From Bacteroidota bacterium (lineage in GTDB: Bacteria; Bacteroidota; Bacteroidia; Chitinophagales; LD1), in NCBI GenBank assembly GCA_018267365.1, contig JAFDYQ010000044.1, positions 1 to 36,385 on the forward strand: DNA of 36,385 nt, given 5' to 3'. Position 1 is the stretch's first letter. Each line of letters opens with the position of its first letter. Both the position numbers and the translations under genes were made by a program. This document shows positions 1 to 6,298 of this stretch, one piece after another. The notes under the pieces were generated by a model. The model was not told the DNA's origin. It ran no database searches and was given only the letters and a program-made list of their open reading frames with translations.

Positions 1-52
1 GGTATCGCCTTTATGGTGGATGGCAAGATGTGTATCAATGTGAGCCATGACA
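1..52 (+). pseudogene. TfoX N-terminal-domain fragment, cut at the window edge and by an IS remnant
   Basis: Frame 1 from the first base reads GIAFMVDGKMCINVSHD, which matches the core strand region of TfoX/Sxy N-terminal-domain proteins (typically G-G/I-x-F-M-V-x-x-K-M-C-I). The match stops near base 52, where the sequence becomes the inside of a minus-strand IS481-type transposase, and the frame then runs through IS sequence to a stop near 190. The 5' part lies outside the window. The gene is therefore probably broken here by an IS insertion or deletion. The call rests on about 17 residues, so the family is likely but not certain. Confidence 0.5.
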
Positions 53-540
53 GCCGGGATGATGGGTCTCTATCTCTTCTTTGCTTTTCTCGTCCTGTTT
101 TTTTGCGTTCTAAGACTGCCACCCGACCTTCGGTAAGTATAAGTCCATCCTGGGCTACTTTGGCCTCTAATGCCTTCAGGCGACGCTGAAAGGTATGAAG
201 CTCATGCCTGAGCCACACACATCTGACACCTGCGGGAGATATAGATATGCTTTCTTACGCAGTTAGTTGGATGCTCTGGTCTGACCATGCGCTGGTTCAT
301 CAATAGCATAAGCCACTACCGCCGCTTCAATATCTGGCTCAATCCGGTTCTTCAACAAGGGCTTGCTGCGGCTGCTCTCTTTGAGTGCCAGTTCTCCGCC
401 TTCTCATAAAGCTTTTGGAATCTGTAAAAACTGCCTCGTGAATAGCCCATTAGCTTACATGCTTCTGATACATTACCTAACTTCTCCGCCAGTTTAAGCA
501 ATCCCAGCTTCGGTGGGATTAGTTTCTTTGTTTGGGTCAT
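53..540 (-). pseudogene. Degraded, truncated IS481-family transposase
   Basis: From an ATG at 540 the minus strand encodes the N-terminal helix-turn-helix of a Bacteroidota IS481-type transposase (starting MTQTKKLIPPKLGLLKLAEK). A one-base deletion near 396-402 shifts the frame. Homologous sequence continues as GELALKE..., then KPLLKNRIEPDIEAAVVAYA. A TAA replaces an expected Glu codon at 263-265. A second shift near 247-250 leads into SPAGVRCVWLRHEL and KALEAKVAQDGLILTE, and a third precedes ETHHPG at about 53-70. The catalytic DDE core that should follow is absent, because the sequence switches to the TfoX-like fragment. At least three frameshifts, one nonsense codon and the loss of the C-terminal half make it non-functional. 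Confidence 0.8.
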
Positions 541-603
541 GTCTTACTCTTTATTGTTATTAAATTTATATGATAACTGTCAGATTAAGTTTTAGCCTTG
601 ACA
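53..603 (-). mobile_element. IS481-family insertion sequence remnant
   Basis: This span holds the broken transposase plus the upstream non-coding end of the element. On the plus strand the segment 579-603 ends ...GCCTTGACA, so the element reads TGTCAAGGC from its outer end on the minus strand. That fits the TGT...ACA termini of IS481 elements. The other terminus is missing, since the copy ends inside the transposase at about 53. The boundary at 603 is inferred from the terminal motif only; no target duplication can be tested with one end gone. Confidence 0.6.
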
Positions 604-662
604 AATAATCGCAGACTACATTTATCTTTTAACATGAAAACACCTACGCAGGTACATCAAAA

Positions 663-690
663 CTCCCGACCACTAAAAGCAAATCGGGAG
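663..690 (-). terminator. Candidate terminator downstream of ald
   Basis: A 7-bp perfect stem (CTCCCGA at 663-669, TCGGGAG at 684-690) with a 14-nt loop is followed on the minus strand by TTTTGATGT. It lies about 90 nt beyond the alanine dehydrogenase stop codon and is oriented to end that transcript. The stem is short and the loop large, so strength is uncertain. Bases 604-776 hold nothing else recognisable. Confidence 0.4.
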
Positions 691-776
691 CTTATAAGAT
701 GATTATTTAATTCGTCAACCTATTTTAGGATGATACACTTGTTTTATAACATAGAAATCTCCGCGGTAAACCTGTA

Positions 777-1997
777 TTAGAAGTTCGCCGCGAAGAGCAA
801 CTCCAGGTTCGTATTCTTGATATTAAAGAGCTTAGAGAGGTGCTCATTGGTCAGGTTGCCATTATAGATGTAGATACCATTGCGTATGCCGCCATCCTCG
901 AATATCAGGCCCTTGATGCCGCCCAGGTCACCGCAGTGGAGCAGGATAGGCATGAGGATATTGGAGATGGCATAGGAGGCAGTACGCGACACACGGGAGG
1001 CGATGTTTGGCACACAGTAGTGGGTCACGCCATAGTTCTTGAAGGTAGGATGTGAATGCGAGGTCACATGGCTCGTCTCAAAGCAGCCGCCCTGGTCTAT
1101 GCTCACGTCTACGATCATAGAGCCCGACTTCATCTGAGAGACCATATCCTCAGTCACGATCACTTGTGAGCGGCCCTTCTTAGAGTGTATCGCGCCGATG
1201 GCTACATCTGCCTGGCGCAGCTCCTGATAGAGGGTCTCAGGTGAAATGATAGAGGTGAAGACCCGCGCCCCGATACGCTCCTGCAGGCGCTGCAGCTTGT
1301 ACACGTTATTATCAAAGACCGATACCACTGCACCGAGGCCGAGAGCAGCACGAGCCGCAGAGGTACCTACCGCACCGGCGCCTAGTATCACTACTTTGGC
1401 CGGAGGCACACCGGACACGCCGCCCAGCAGTATACCCGTGCCATCGTGAGCGTTGCTCAGATACTCCGCTGCGATGAGTATGGACGAGTTGCCCGCTATC
1501 TCGCTCATAGAGCGGACAAACGGGAAGAAGCCCGCCTCATCCTTCGTGTATTCAAAGGCCAGGGCTGTGACTTTTTTATCTATCAGGCGCGTGAGGTATT
1601 CACGCTTCATGGTGGGCAGATGGATAGGCGAGATCAGTGTCTGGTTCATCTGCATGAGCGTGATCTCATCCAGCTGCGGCGGTGCTATCTTGATGATCAC
1701 ATCCGCCTTGAAGACTTCTTCGCGTGAGCTGGTGATCTCTGCTCCCGCCTCTGAGTAGTCCGTATCCAGAAAGTGCGACTCCAGCCCCGCATTGCTCTCT
1801 ATGATCACGCGGTGGCCATTGGCTACCAGTGTGCGTACTGCCTCCGGTGTGAGGCCTATGCGATGCTCCTGAAAGCTCCACTCCTTGGGCATGCCTATGT
1901 AGAGCTTGCTGGTCTTGCTTTCCACCATGACGGGAGACTCCATAGGCTCCAGTCCGAGTTTGCTTACTATACCTTCAAATTTCTTGCTTCCTGTCAT
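777..1997 (-). CDS. ald: Alanine dehydrogenase (NAD-dependent)
   Basis: The product is about 406 aa of the AlaDH/PNT family, which interconverts L-alanine and pyruvate plus ammonia with NAD in the cytoplasm. The sequence shows the N-terminal signature QEHRIGLTPEAV (substrate-binding Arg), a Lys in IIKIAPP, the catalytic-type His in SPIHLPTMK, the Rossmann motif VVILGAGAVGTSAARA, the Asp in IVDVSIDQGG, and the C-terminal VPNIASRVSRTASYAISN helix. The frame is open to 2054, but those extra 19 codons are encoded by an intergenic repeat. The ATG at 1997 (MTGSKKFEGIV) fits the N-terminus known for Bacteroidota homologues, which carry an extra 40-50 residues before the classical start of the fold. 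It lies downstream of tsaE on the same strand, separated by a large inverted repeat. Confidence 0.93.
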   Translation of the reverse strand: MTGSKKFEGIVSKLGLEPMESPVMVESKTSKLYIGMPKEWSFQEHRIGLTPEAVRTLVANGHRVIIESNAGLESHFLDTDYSEAGAEITSSREEVFKADVIIKIAPPQLDEITLMQMNQTLISPIHLPTMKREYLTRLIDKKVTALAFEYTKDEAGFFPFVRSMSEIAGNSSILIAAEYLSNAHDGTGILLGGVSGVPPAKVVILGAGAVGTSAARAALGLGAVVSVFDNNVYKLQRLQERIGARVFTSIISPETLYQELRQADVAIGAIHSKKGRSQVIVTEDMVSQMKSGSMIVDVSIDQGGCFETSHVTSHSHPTFKNYGVTHYCVPNIASRVSRTASYAISNILMPILLHCGDLGGIKGLIFEDGGIRNGIYIYNGNLTNEHLSKLFNIKNTNLELLFAANF

Positions 1998-2002
1998 TCT
2001 TT

Positions 2003-2095
2003 GAGACGTGAGATGTGAGACCTGAGACAAGAGATAGCACACGAGGCAGGACAATCTGCATTGTCTCTTATCTCATATCTAGTATCTCATGTCTC
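2003..2095. repeat. Imperfect long inverted repeat built of TGAGATATGAGA-like units
   Basis: The arms 2003-2034 and 2064-2095 are 32 nt each and match as inverted copies at about 25 of 32 positions, separated by 29 nt. Each arm is itself a degenerate tandem of GAGAT/GAGAC units. The right arm overlaps the last codons and stop of tsaE (2087-2089), and the left arm ends just before the ald start. The RNA would fold into a long hairpin between the two genes on the minus strand. Confidence 0.7.
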
Positions 2096-2518
2096 TTTAA
2101 AGATACTGATTTTCCTTTCATATTCCGATAGGGGAGATATGTGGATAGTGAGGTACTCGCCCTCGCGTAGTAGCGGCTCTATGATCTGGGGCCACTCTAT
2201 CAGGCAGTAGTCGCCACCCAGCAGATAGTCCTCCATGCCTATGTCCAGCGCCTCCTCTATATCGCGTAGGCGGTAGAGGTCCAGGTGGTAGATCCTGGTG
2301 GGTTGACCGGGTATGGAGTACTCATTCACGAGTGCATAAGTCGGGCTGGAGAGGTCATCTGTAGTGCCTAGCTGCCGGCAGATAGCCTTGATGAGGGTCG
2401 TCTTACCTGCGCCCATCTCGCCTGTAAATAGCCATATACGCACCCCGCCCGCCTGCCGGCGCACCCACGCCACGGCGGCATCGATGTCTGCGACCTTATA
2501 TGAAAATGAAAGCTCCAT
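2087..2518 (-). CDS. tsaE: tRNA threonylcarbamoyladenosine biosynthesis ATPase TsaE
   Basis: TsaE is the small P-loop ATPase that works with TsaB and TsaD in making the t6A modification at position 37 of ANN-decoding tRNAs. From the ATG at 2518 the protein is 143 aa, near the family's usual 140-160. It shows Walker A GEMGAGKT at residues 33-40, the family motifs SPTYALVNEY and YHLDLYRL, and CLIEWPQ. The open frame extends to 2551, but the extra MSAAADRWVRC is the translation of an intergenic palindromic repeat. The same peptide would be encoded by the repeat copy near 18888, so the downstream ATG is preferred. It lies between sigA and ald on the minus strand. Confidence 0.92.
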   Translation of the reverse strand: MELSFSYKVADIDAAVAWVRRQAGGVRIWLFTGEMGAGKTTLIKAICRQLGTTDDLSSPTYALVNEYSIPGQPTRIYHLDLYRLRDIEEALDIGMEDYLLGGDYCLIEWPQIIEPLLREGEYLTIHISPLSEYERKISIFKET

Positions 2519-2522
2519 ACAC

Positions 2523-2558
2523 CTCACCCATCTGTCCGCCGCGGCGGACATCTTCCCT
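2523..2558. repeat. Dispersed palindromic element (copy A)
   Basis: CCTCACCCATC is followed by the perfect 18-bp palindrome TGTCCGCCGCGGCGGACA (2533-2550) and then TCTTCCCTC. The same block recurs at 18878-18910, and a one-step variant at 3683-3700. It sits immediately upstream of the tsaE start. Confidence 0.85.
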
Positions 2559-2644
2559 CTACAGTAGATAGAGAAGAGCCCCCACGTGAATCGAAAGTCA
2601 CTTCAACTCACTACGGCAGACACCCTTTATTGTTGTTATAAATA

Positions 2645-2670
2645 AGAAAGCCCTTGCTAACGCAAGGGCT
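2645..2670 (-). terminator. Rho-independent terminator after sigA
   Basis: A perfect 9-bp stem (AGCCCTTGC 2649-2657, GCAAGGGCT 2662-2670) with loop TAAC is followed on the minus strand by TTTCTTATTTATAAC. It lies about 85 nt past the sigA stop. A second hairpin, CCTTCCCC/GGGGAAGG (2719-2726 and 2730-2737, loop TCT), lies between it and the sigA stop and belongs to the C-rich intergenic repeats. Confidence 0.75.
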
Positions 2671-2752
2671 AATCTAATGTGTTTTATGAAATGCCTGTAC
2701 TTTGTATTGGCTGTTAAGCCTTCCCCTCTGGGGAAGGTTTGGAAGGGGCCTG

Positions 2753-3619
2753 TTACTTCAAAGGATACCCATCCAGCAGAGACACGTTGCTCTTCTTCTT
2801 CAGTCGCTCCAGGCACCGCTCCTTGATCTGGCGCACGCGCTCGCGGGTCAGGCTCAGCTTCTCGCCTATCTCCTCCAGCGTATGCGTGTCATTGCCATCC
2901 AGGCCAAAGTACAGCTTGATGATCTGCTGCTCGCGCTGGTCCAGCGTGGCGAGCATATTCCTGAGCATACTCTCTACAGAGTTGCGCATCATCTCGTCCT
3001 CCGGTGTCAGGTGGCTATCGTCATGCAGCGTATCGCCAAACGACAGGTCGCCATCCTCGCCAAAGCCCATGTCTGTAGACACGGTAGAGACGATATTCTT
3101 CAGGTAGTCATTGATGTCATCTTCTGTGAGGCCGGTCTTCTTCATCACCTCCTCTATAGATGGGTCCTGCTGGTACTCCTGCTCCAGCATCTGAAAGGCA
3201 CGGTTGATCTTAGAGAAATGCTGCGCCTTGCCCGTAGGGATGCGGATGATCTTGCTCTGCTCTATGATAGCCTGCGCCATAGCCTGGCGGATCCACCACA
3301 CACCATAGGATATGAACTTGAATCCCTTGGTCTCGTCAAACTTCTGCGCAGCGCGTATCAGGCCGAGGTTGCCCTCGTTGATCAGGTCATTGAGGCTGAG
3401 TCCTTGTCCCTGGTATTGCTTGGCTACGGATACTACGAAACGGAGATTGGCCTGCACCAGCTTGTCCAGTGCGTCCATATCACCCTCGCGGATCTGGCGG
3501 GCCAGAGCGGCCTCTTCCTCCGCAGTGAGGAGTTCCTTTTTAGATATCTCCATCAGGTAGCGGTCTACTGACTCGCTGTCCTTCTGGGCCACGTTATTGG
3601 TTAGTCTAAGTTGCTTCAT
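2753..3619 (-). CDS. RpoD/SigA-family RNA polymerase sigma factor
   Basis: A 288-aa sigma-70 protein lacking region 1.1, as is normal for Bacteroidota primary-type sigma factors. Region 1.2 is seen in DRYLMEISKKELLTAEEE, region 2 in LVQANLRFVVSVAKQYQ, LINEGNLGLIRAAQKF and FKFISYGVWWIRQAM, region 3 in INRAFQMLEQEYQQDPSIEE, and region 4.2 in HTLEEIGEKLSLTRERVRQI with the promoter -35-binding helix. Compared with the consensus I know for the phylum ([24 protein letters not shown]), regions 2.4/3.0 here read YGVWWIRQAMAQAIIEQSKIIRIP. It could be the housekeeping factor of a divergent lineage or a second, group-2 copy, so no symbol is assigned. The ATG at 3619 (MKQLRLTNNV) matches the family start. 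A terminator lies downstream at 2649-2670. Confidence 0.9.
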   Translation of the reverse strand: MKQLRLTNNVAQKDSESVDRYLMEISKKELLTAEEEAALARQIREGDMDALDKLVQANLRFVVSVAKQYQGQGLSLNDLINEGNLGLIRAAQKFDETKGFKFISYGVWWIRQAMAQAIIEQSKIIRIPTGKAQHFSKINRAFQMLEQEYQQDPSIEEVMKKTGLTEDDINDYLKNIVSTVSTDMGFGEDGDLSFGDTLHDDSHLTPEDEMMRNSVESMLRNMLATLDQREQQIIKLYFGLDGNDTHTLEEIGEKLSLTRERVRQIKERCLERLKKKSNVSLLDGYPLK

Positions 3620-3673
3620 CGGGGGCCGTGTTTTCCTTGTTTTACGGCAAACCCGATAGCAAGGTTACAGACC

Positions 3674-3718
3674 TCTCCTATCTGTCCGCCACGGCGGACA
3701 AATTGCCGGGAGAGGAAA
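3674..3718. repeat. Dispersed palindromic element (copy B)
   Basis: TGTCCGCC-AC-GGCGGACA (3683-3700) is nested between CCTCTCC (3672-3678) and GGGAGAGG (3708-3715), giving a long interrupted hairpin upstream of sigA. Further C-rich short hairpins (TCCCC TTT GGGGA near 3809-3821) follow. Together they fill the 216-nt gap between the thioesterase gene and sigA. Confidence 0.75.
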
Positions 3719-3835
3719 GAACCTAGAGGCTGTAAACCAGTCTATTGCAGATAGTATCACGGACAATCCGTTGGCTCCGGCCAACGTCCTGCTACTGGCT
3801 GTTTAAGTCCCCTTTGGGGATTTAGGGGCTTGGAT

Positions 3836-4234
3836 TTAGGGGCTGGTCAGATCCTTCATCAGCGCCTGAAGCTTATCTTTCTTTAGGATCTTCTGCCCGG
3901 TACGCCCACTGGCTATCAGCCGCTTGCCGACATAGGCGGCAAAGGTGCAGCCCACCACGTTCTTATGCAGCTCGTCTATCACGGCCTCGTAGGTCACGGT
4001 CTCGCCCACCAGCGCCGGCGCATGATGGTCTACCTGTACAAAGGTGCCGATGCCCTCCTCGTCCGTATCGATCATCTCCAGCACAAAGAGCCGACCCGCC
4101 CACTCCGCATCCCGCGCTATGGCAAAGGTGGCATATACATGATGCACCACCCCGCTCTCAAAGGCCGCGACATCACGCTCCGTGATCACTTTCTCATAAG
4201 TCATCTCACTGCCAGGGGAGAAGATCTGCTTCAT
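3836..4234 (-). CDS. Hot-dog fold thioesterase, fluoroacetyl-CoA-thioesterase-like
   Basis: A 132-aa cytoplasmic protein of the length of single-domain hot-dog thioesterases. It begins MKQIFSPGSEMTYEKVITERDVAAFESG. A helix-like segment (ATFAIARDAEWAGRLFVLEMI) precedes the strand motif GTFVQVDHHAPALVGETVTYEAVI. The spacing of a Thr, an acidic residue in the helix and the His in VDHHAPALVG resembles FlK-type thioesterases, where Thr, Glu and His act in acyl-CoA hydrolysis. The substrate cannot be inferred. It is the first of the minus-strand run thioesterase-sigA-tsaE-ald, but the 216-nt repeat-rich gap to sigA argues against strong coupling. Confidence 0.75.
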   Translation of the reverse strand: MKQIFSPGSEMTYEKVITERDVAAFESGVVHHVYATFAIARDAEWAGRLFVLEMIDTDEEGIGTFVQVDHHAPALVGETVTYEAVIDELHKNVVGCTFAAYVGKRLIASGRTGQKILKKDKLQALMKDLTSP

Positions 4235-4520
4235 GCTGCTATACTGCTTTGGGGCAAAGATATACTTTGAAATATAGTATGGCGCTAAACGTCTTTTATA
4301 GGACTACAAGCCTTGTTTATTTCTTCTCCCGGGACCGTCATTCAGAGCGAAGCGAAGAATCTGGAATGCGTCGACAAATGATACGGACAGACCACTTGGA
4401 CAGCACAAAATAGGTTTTGGCATTCTATCTCGCATTGGTCCCTAACTAGATGTTTCTGAATATCTATAACCATCATTAGTAATTAAAAAAATTGAAATTA
4501 GCTTTTACTAATACTTACTT
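4235..4520. other. Intergenic stretch with a dispersed-repeat-like segment
   Basis: No gene was found. Bases 4335-4372 (CCGTCATTCAGAGCGAAGCG and following AAGAATCTGGAATGCGTCG) resemble the GTCATTCAGAGCGAAG-type intergenic repeat frequently seen in Bacteroidota genomes. After about 4440 the composition turns AT-rich, leading into the orphan gene. A weak promoter (TTG at 4492-4494, TACTTACT at 4512-4519) is possible but poor. Confidence 0.4.
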
Positions 4521-5402
4521 ATGATCGACTATTTCAACGGTAATTATAATGACTGCTATTTGATTGACTTTAGCAATACTGAAAACGCAAAACAATTGAA
4601 GCCATTAACTGCACATGAGGTTTCTGAAATTATAAAGTCAAATGATAGCATTTATCAACTTCATTTTTACGACCGTCGAATTATCGAGGTGTTTATGAAC
4701 TATGAAGACCTGCTAGAGAAGCTTGAATTTTACACCTCAAAAATATCTCAACTGGAGCCATATGATATAATTGAAAAAGAACTAGCTGAGGACATGTATA
4801 TTGATGTAAATAGAGTATTCACGAATTTTTTATCATCAATGGTCAACTTTGTAAACGACTCAGCGCTTAAGAGATTTAAAAGGGGTTCACCAAAGCATGA
4901 TGCGTTTACCAAAATAACTAATGAAGCTTATGACAAATACTTTAGTTATAGATTCTTTTATACTCTAAGAAATTACGCTCTCCATTATGATTTCCCAATA
5001 GGCCATTTTAAGAAAACAACACTAAGGCAGGTATATACAGGAAGATTAAAATCAGTATTAGAAATAAACTTCATACGAGATAGCTTTAAGAATGGTTCTA
5101 CATTCAAGGCTCCTTTGTTGAGTGAATTAATGCGTGACTTTAATGAAACTTTTCCTGTCCTTAATCAAATTGAAAATATTGCTAAACCTTTACAAGAAAT
5201 TATAAATGGTTTCATCTCTCTTGAAAAAGATGATTTTGAAACACATGCTGAAGTAATAATGAAATACGCAAACTTGACACCTAACAAGTATAAGGTTGCC
5301 GTTGGTAAAATGCTTCCTACCGGCTATTGGGATACAATAATATTGCCTTGCCATATAATAGATAGACTAAATGAAAGAGTTCTTCACTTAGATCTTAAGT
5401 AG
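4521..5402 (+). CDS. Uncharacterised AT-rich orphan protein with an Rx4H (HEPN-like) motif
   Basis: A 293-aa soluble, largely helical protein with no signal peptide or membrane segment. I do not recognise a named family. In the middle, residues 145-160 read FFYTLRNYALHYDFPI. R150 and H155 form an Rx4H motif following a hydrophobic helix, the arrangement seen at the RNase active site of HEPN domains (Rx4-6H). The AT content is visibly higher than in the flanking genes. The gene stands alone, with 286 nt of non-coding sequence before it and about 250 nt after it, and no partner antitoxin or nucleotidyltransferase gene is adjacent. It may be horizontally acquired or part of a defence or stress function. 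That is inference from one motif and from composition. Confidence 0.7.
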   Translation: MIDYFNGNYNDCYLIDFSNTENAKQLKPLTAHEVSEIIKSNDSIYQLHFYDRRIIEVFMNYEDLLEKLEFYTSKISQLEPYDIIEKELAEDMYIDVNRVFTNFLSSMVNFVNDSALKRFKRGSPKHDAFTKITNEAYDKYFSYRFFYTLRNYALHYDFPIGHFKKTTLRQVYTGRLKSVLEINFIRDSFKNGSTFKAPLLSELMRDFNETFPVLNQIENIAKPLQEIINGFISLEKDDFETHAEVIMKYANLTPNKYKVAVGKMLPTGYWDTIILPCHIIDRLNERVLHLDLK

Positions 5403-5504
5403 AAGATTGCTTCGAAAAATACCACATCTATTTTCCACGGGAATTTTTCTCGCAAAGGTGGCTAATTGATGCTGCGCAGCCCATTTTCAAATGACCACAT
5501 CTTC

Positions 5505-5529
5505 AAACCTGCCTACGGCAAGCAGGTTT
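5505..5529. repeat. Intergenic hairpin AAACCTGC/GCAGGTTT
   Basis: An 8-bp perfect stem (5505-5512 and 5522-5529) with the loop CTACGGCAA. The CCTGCCTACGGCAAGCAGG form is a typical intergenic repeat of Bacteroidota. It lies 3' of the orphan gene and could assist termination, but no T-tract follows. Confidence 0.5.
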
Positions 5530-5594
5530 TCAAATCCGACCATCAAACTATCCCACTGAAAATCAACCTCCAACAAAATATTTCACATCGTCCC

Positions 5595-5625
5595 TTGCAC
5601 AAATGAAAGTTGCAACATACTTTTG
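5595..5625 (+). promoter_or_regulatory. Bacteroidota-type promoter of tetR
   Basis: TTG at 5595-5597, a 20-nt spacer, then TACTTTTG at 5618-5625, an exact match to the TAnnTTTG -7 element used by the Bacteroidota sigma factor. Transcription would start near 5631, inside the operator palindrome at 5626-5639, 20 nt before the tetR ATG. The arrangement implies autorepression by steric block of initiation. Confidence 0.7.
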
Positions 5626-5639
5626 TGACTGATTAGTCA
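5626..5639. promoter_or_regulatory. Candidate TetR operator 1
   Basis: TGACTGATTAGTCA is an inverted repeat (TGACT/AGTCA around GATT) directly after the -7 element and 10 nt before the tetR start codon. A 13-of-14 match (TGACTGATTGGTCA) recurs at 6260-6273, upstream of the outer-membrane channel gene that tetR precedes. Confidence 0.7.
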
Positions 5640-5649
5640 GTTTTTAGTT

Positions 5650-6237
5650 ATGGCACTGGTCAAACCAACAGATAAGAATACAGAGAAGCGCAAGGCCATC
5701 ATGGATGCCTGCCTCGACCTCTTTTGCGAGAAATGCTATCAGGACACCTCTACTGCCAGCATCTCTCAGAAGGCAGGCGTAGCCACAGGCACCCTCTTCC
5801 TGTACTTTGAGAATAAGGAGGAGCTCGTAAATGAGCTCTACCTGGACTGCAAGAGCGAAATGGCCGACTACATGGAGGACGGTGTATGGGAGCACACCAC
5901 CTTCAAAGCGCGCCTGCGCCACGTCTGGGACCGCAGCCTGGAGTGGAAGATGACCAATGACCAGAAACTGAAATTTATGATGCAGTTCTCATCGAGCCCT
6001 ACCATCACCCGCATGACCAAAGAGAAGGCGATGAACCGCCATACGATCGTCACAGAGATCGTGCAGAAGGCCATCGAGTCAGGTGAGGCTGTGACGAGTA
6101 GTGCAGAGCTGCTGTCTGCCATGATCTCAGGGTATATGCACACGGCTGCGCTATACCTGCTGAATGAGCGGCACAGCAAGAACTTCAGGAAGTGGTCTGA
6201 CGAGAGCTTCAACTTCTTCTGGAAGGGGATCAACTAA
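5650..6237 (+). CDS. TetR/AcrR-family transcriptional regulator of the efflux operon
   Basis: A 195-aa TetR-family repressor. The N-terminal DNA-binding domain covers residues 10-60, with the helix-turn-helix TASISQKAGVATGTLFLYFENKEELVNEL. The remaining helical domain is the ligand-binding and dimerisation part, too variable to predict a ligand. It is followed by the channel, adaptor and pump genes on the same strand, with only 61 nt before the channel gene. Matching palindromes lie over its own promoter and in that 61-nt gap. The natural reading is a local repressor released by a toxic compound, which then derepresses itself and the pump. Autoregulation is inferred from operator position, not shown. 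Confidence 0.9.
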   Translation: MALVKPTDKNTEKRKAIMDACLDLFCEKCYQDTSTASISQKAGVATGTLFLYFENKEELVNELYLDCKSEMADYMEDGVWEHTTFKARLRHVWDRSLEWKMTNDQKLKFMMQFSSSPTITRMTKEKAMNRHTIVTEIVQKAIESGEAVTSSAELLSAMISGYMHTAALYLLNERHSKNFRKWSDESFNFFWKGIN

Positions 6238-6259
6238 TCATTTTTTTTAACCCGGATAA

Positions 6260-6273
6260 TGACTGATTGGTCA
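6260..6273. promoter_or_regulatory. Candidate TetR operator 2
   Basis: TGACTGATTGGTCA, one base different from operator 1, lies 25 nt upstream of the channel-gene ATG. The flanks extend the dyad (AATGAC...GTCATT). It follows a run of eight T at 6241-6248. Any second promoter for the efflux genes would be controlled here; no clear -7 element was seen, so these genes may also be read from the tetR promoter. Confidence 0.65.
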
Positions 6274-6298
6274 TTCATTGCTAAAACCTTAACTCCAC

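Noticed and set aside
604..776. A tRNA or small RNA gene after ald
   Set aside because: Only one 7-bp hairpin is visible, with no cloverleaf; it is better explained as a weak terminator.
2519..2551. N-terminal extension of TsaE (MSAAADRWVRC)
   Set aside because: It is translated from a dispersed palindrome, and the same peptide would come from the repeat copy near 18888; homologues start at the next Met.
2702..3571. A 289-codon plus-strand open frame opposite sigA
   Set aside because: It lies wholly antisense to a clear sigma factor and its Leu/His-rich translation has no family features; it is a shadow of the sigA codon pattern.
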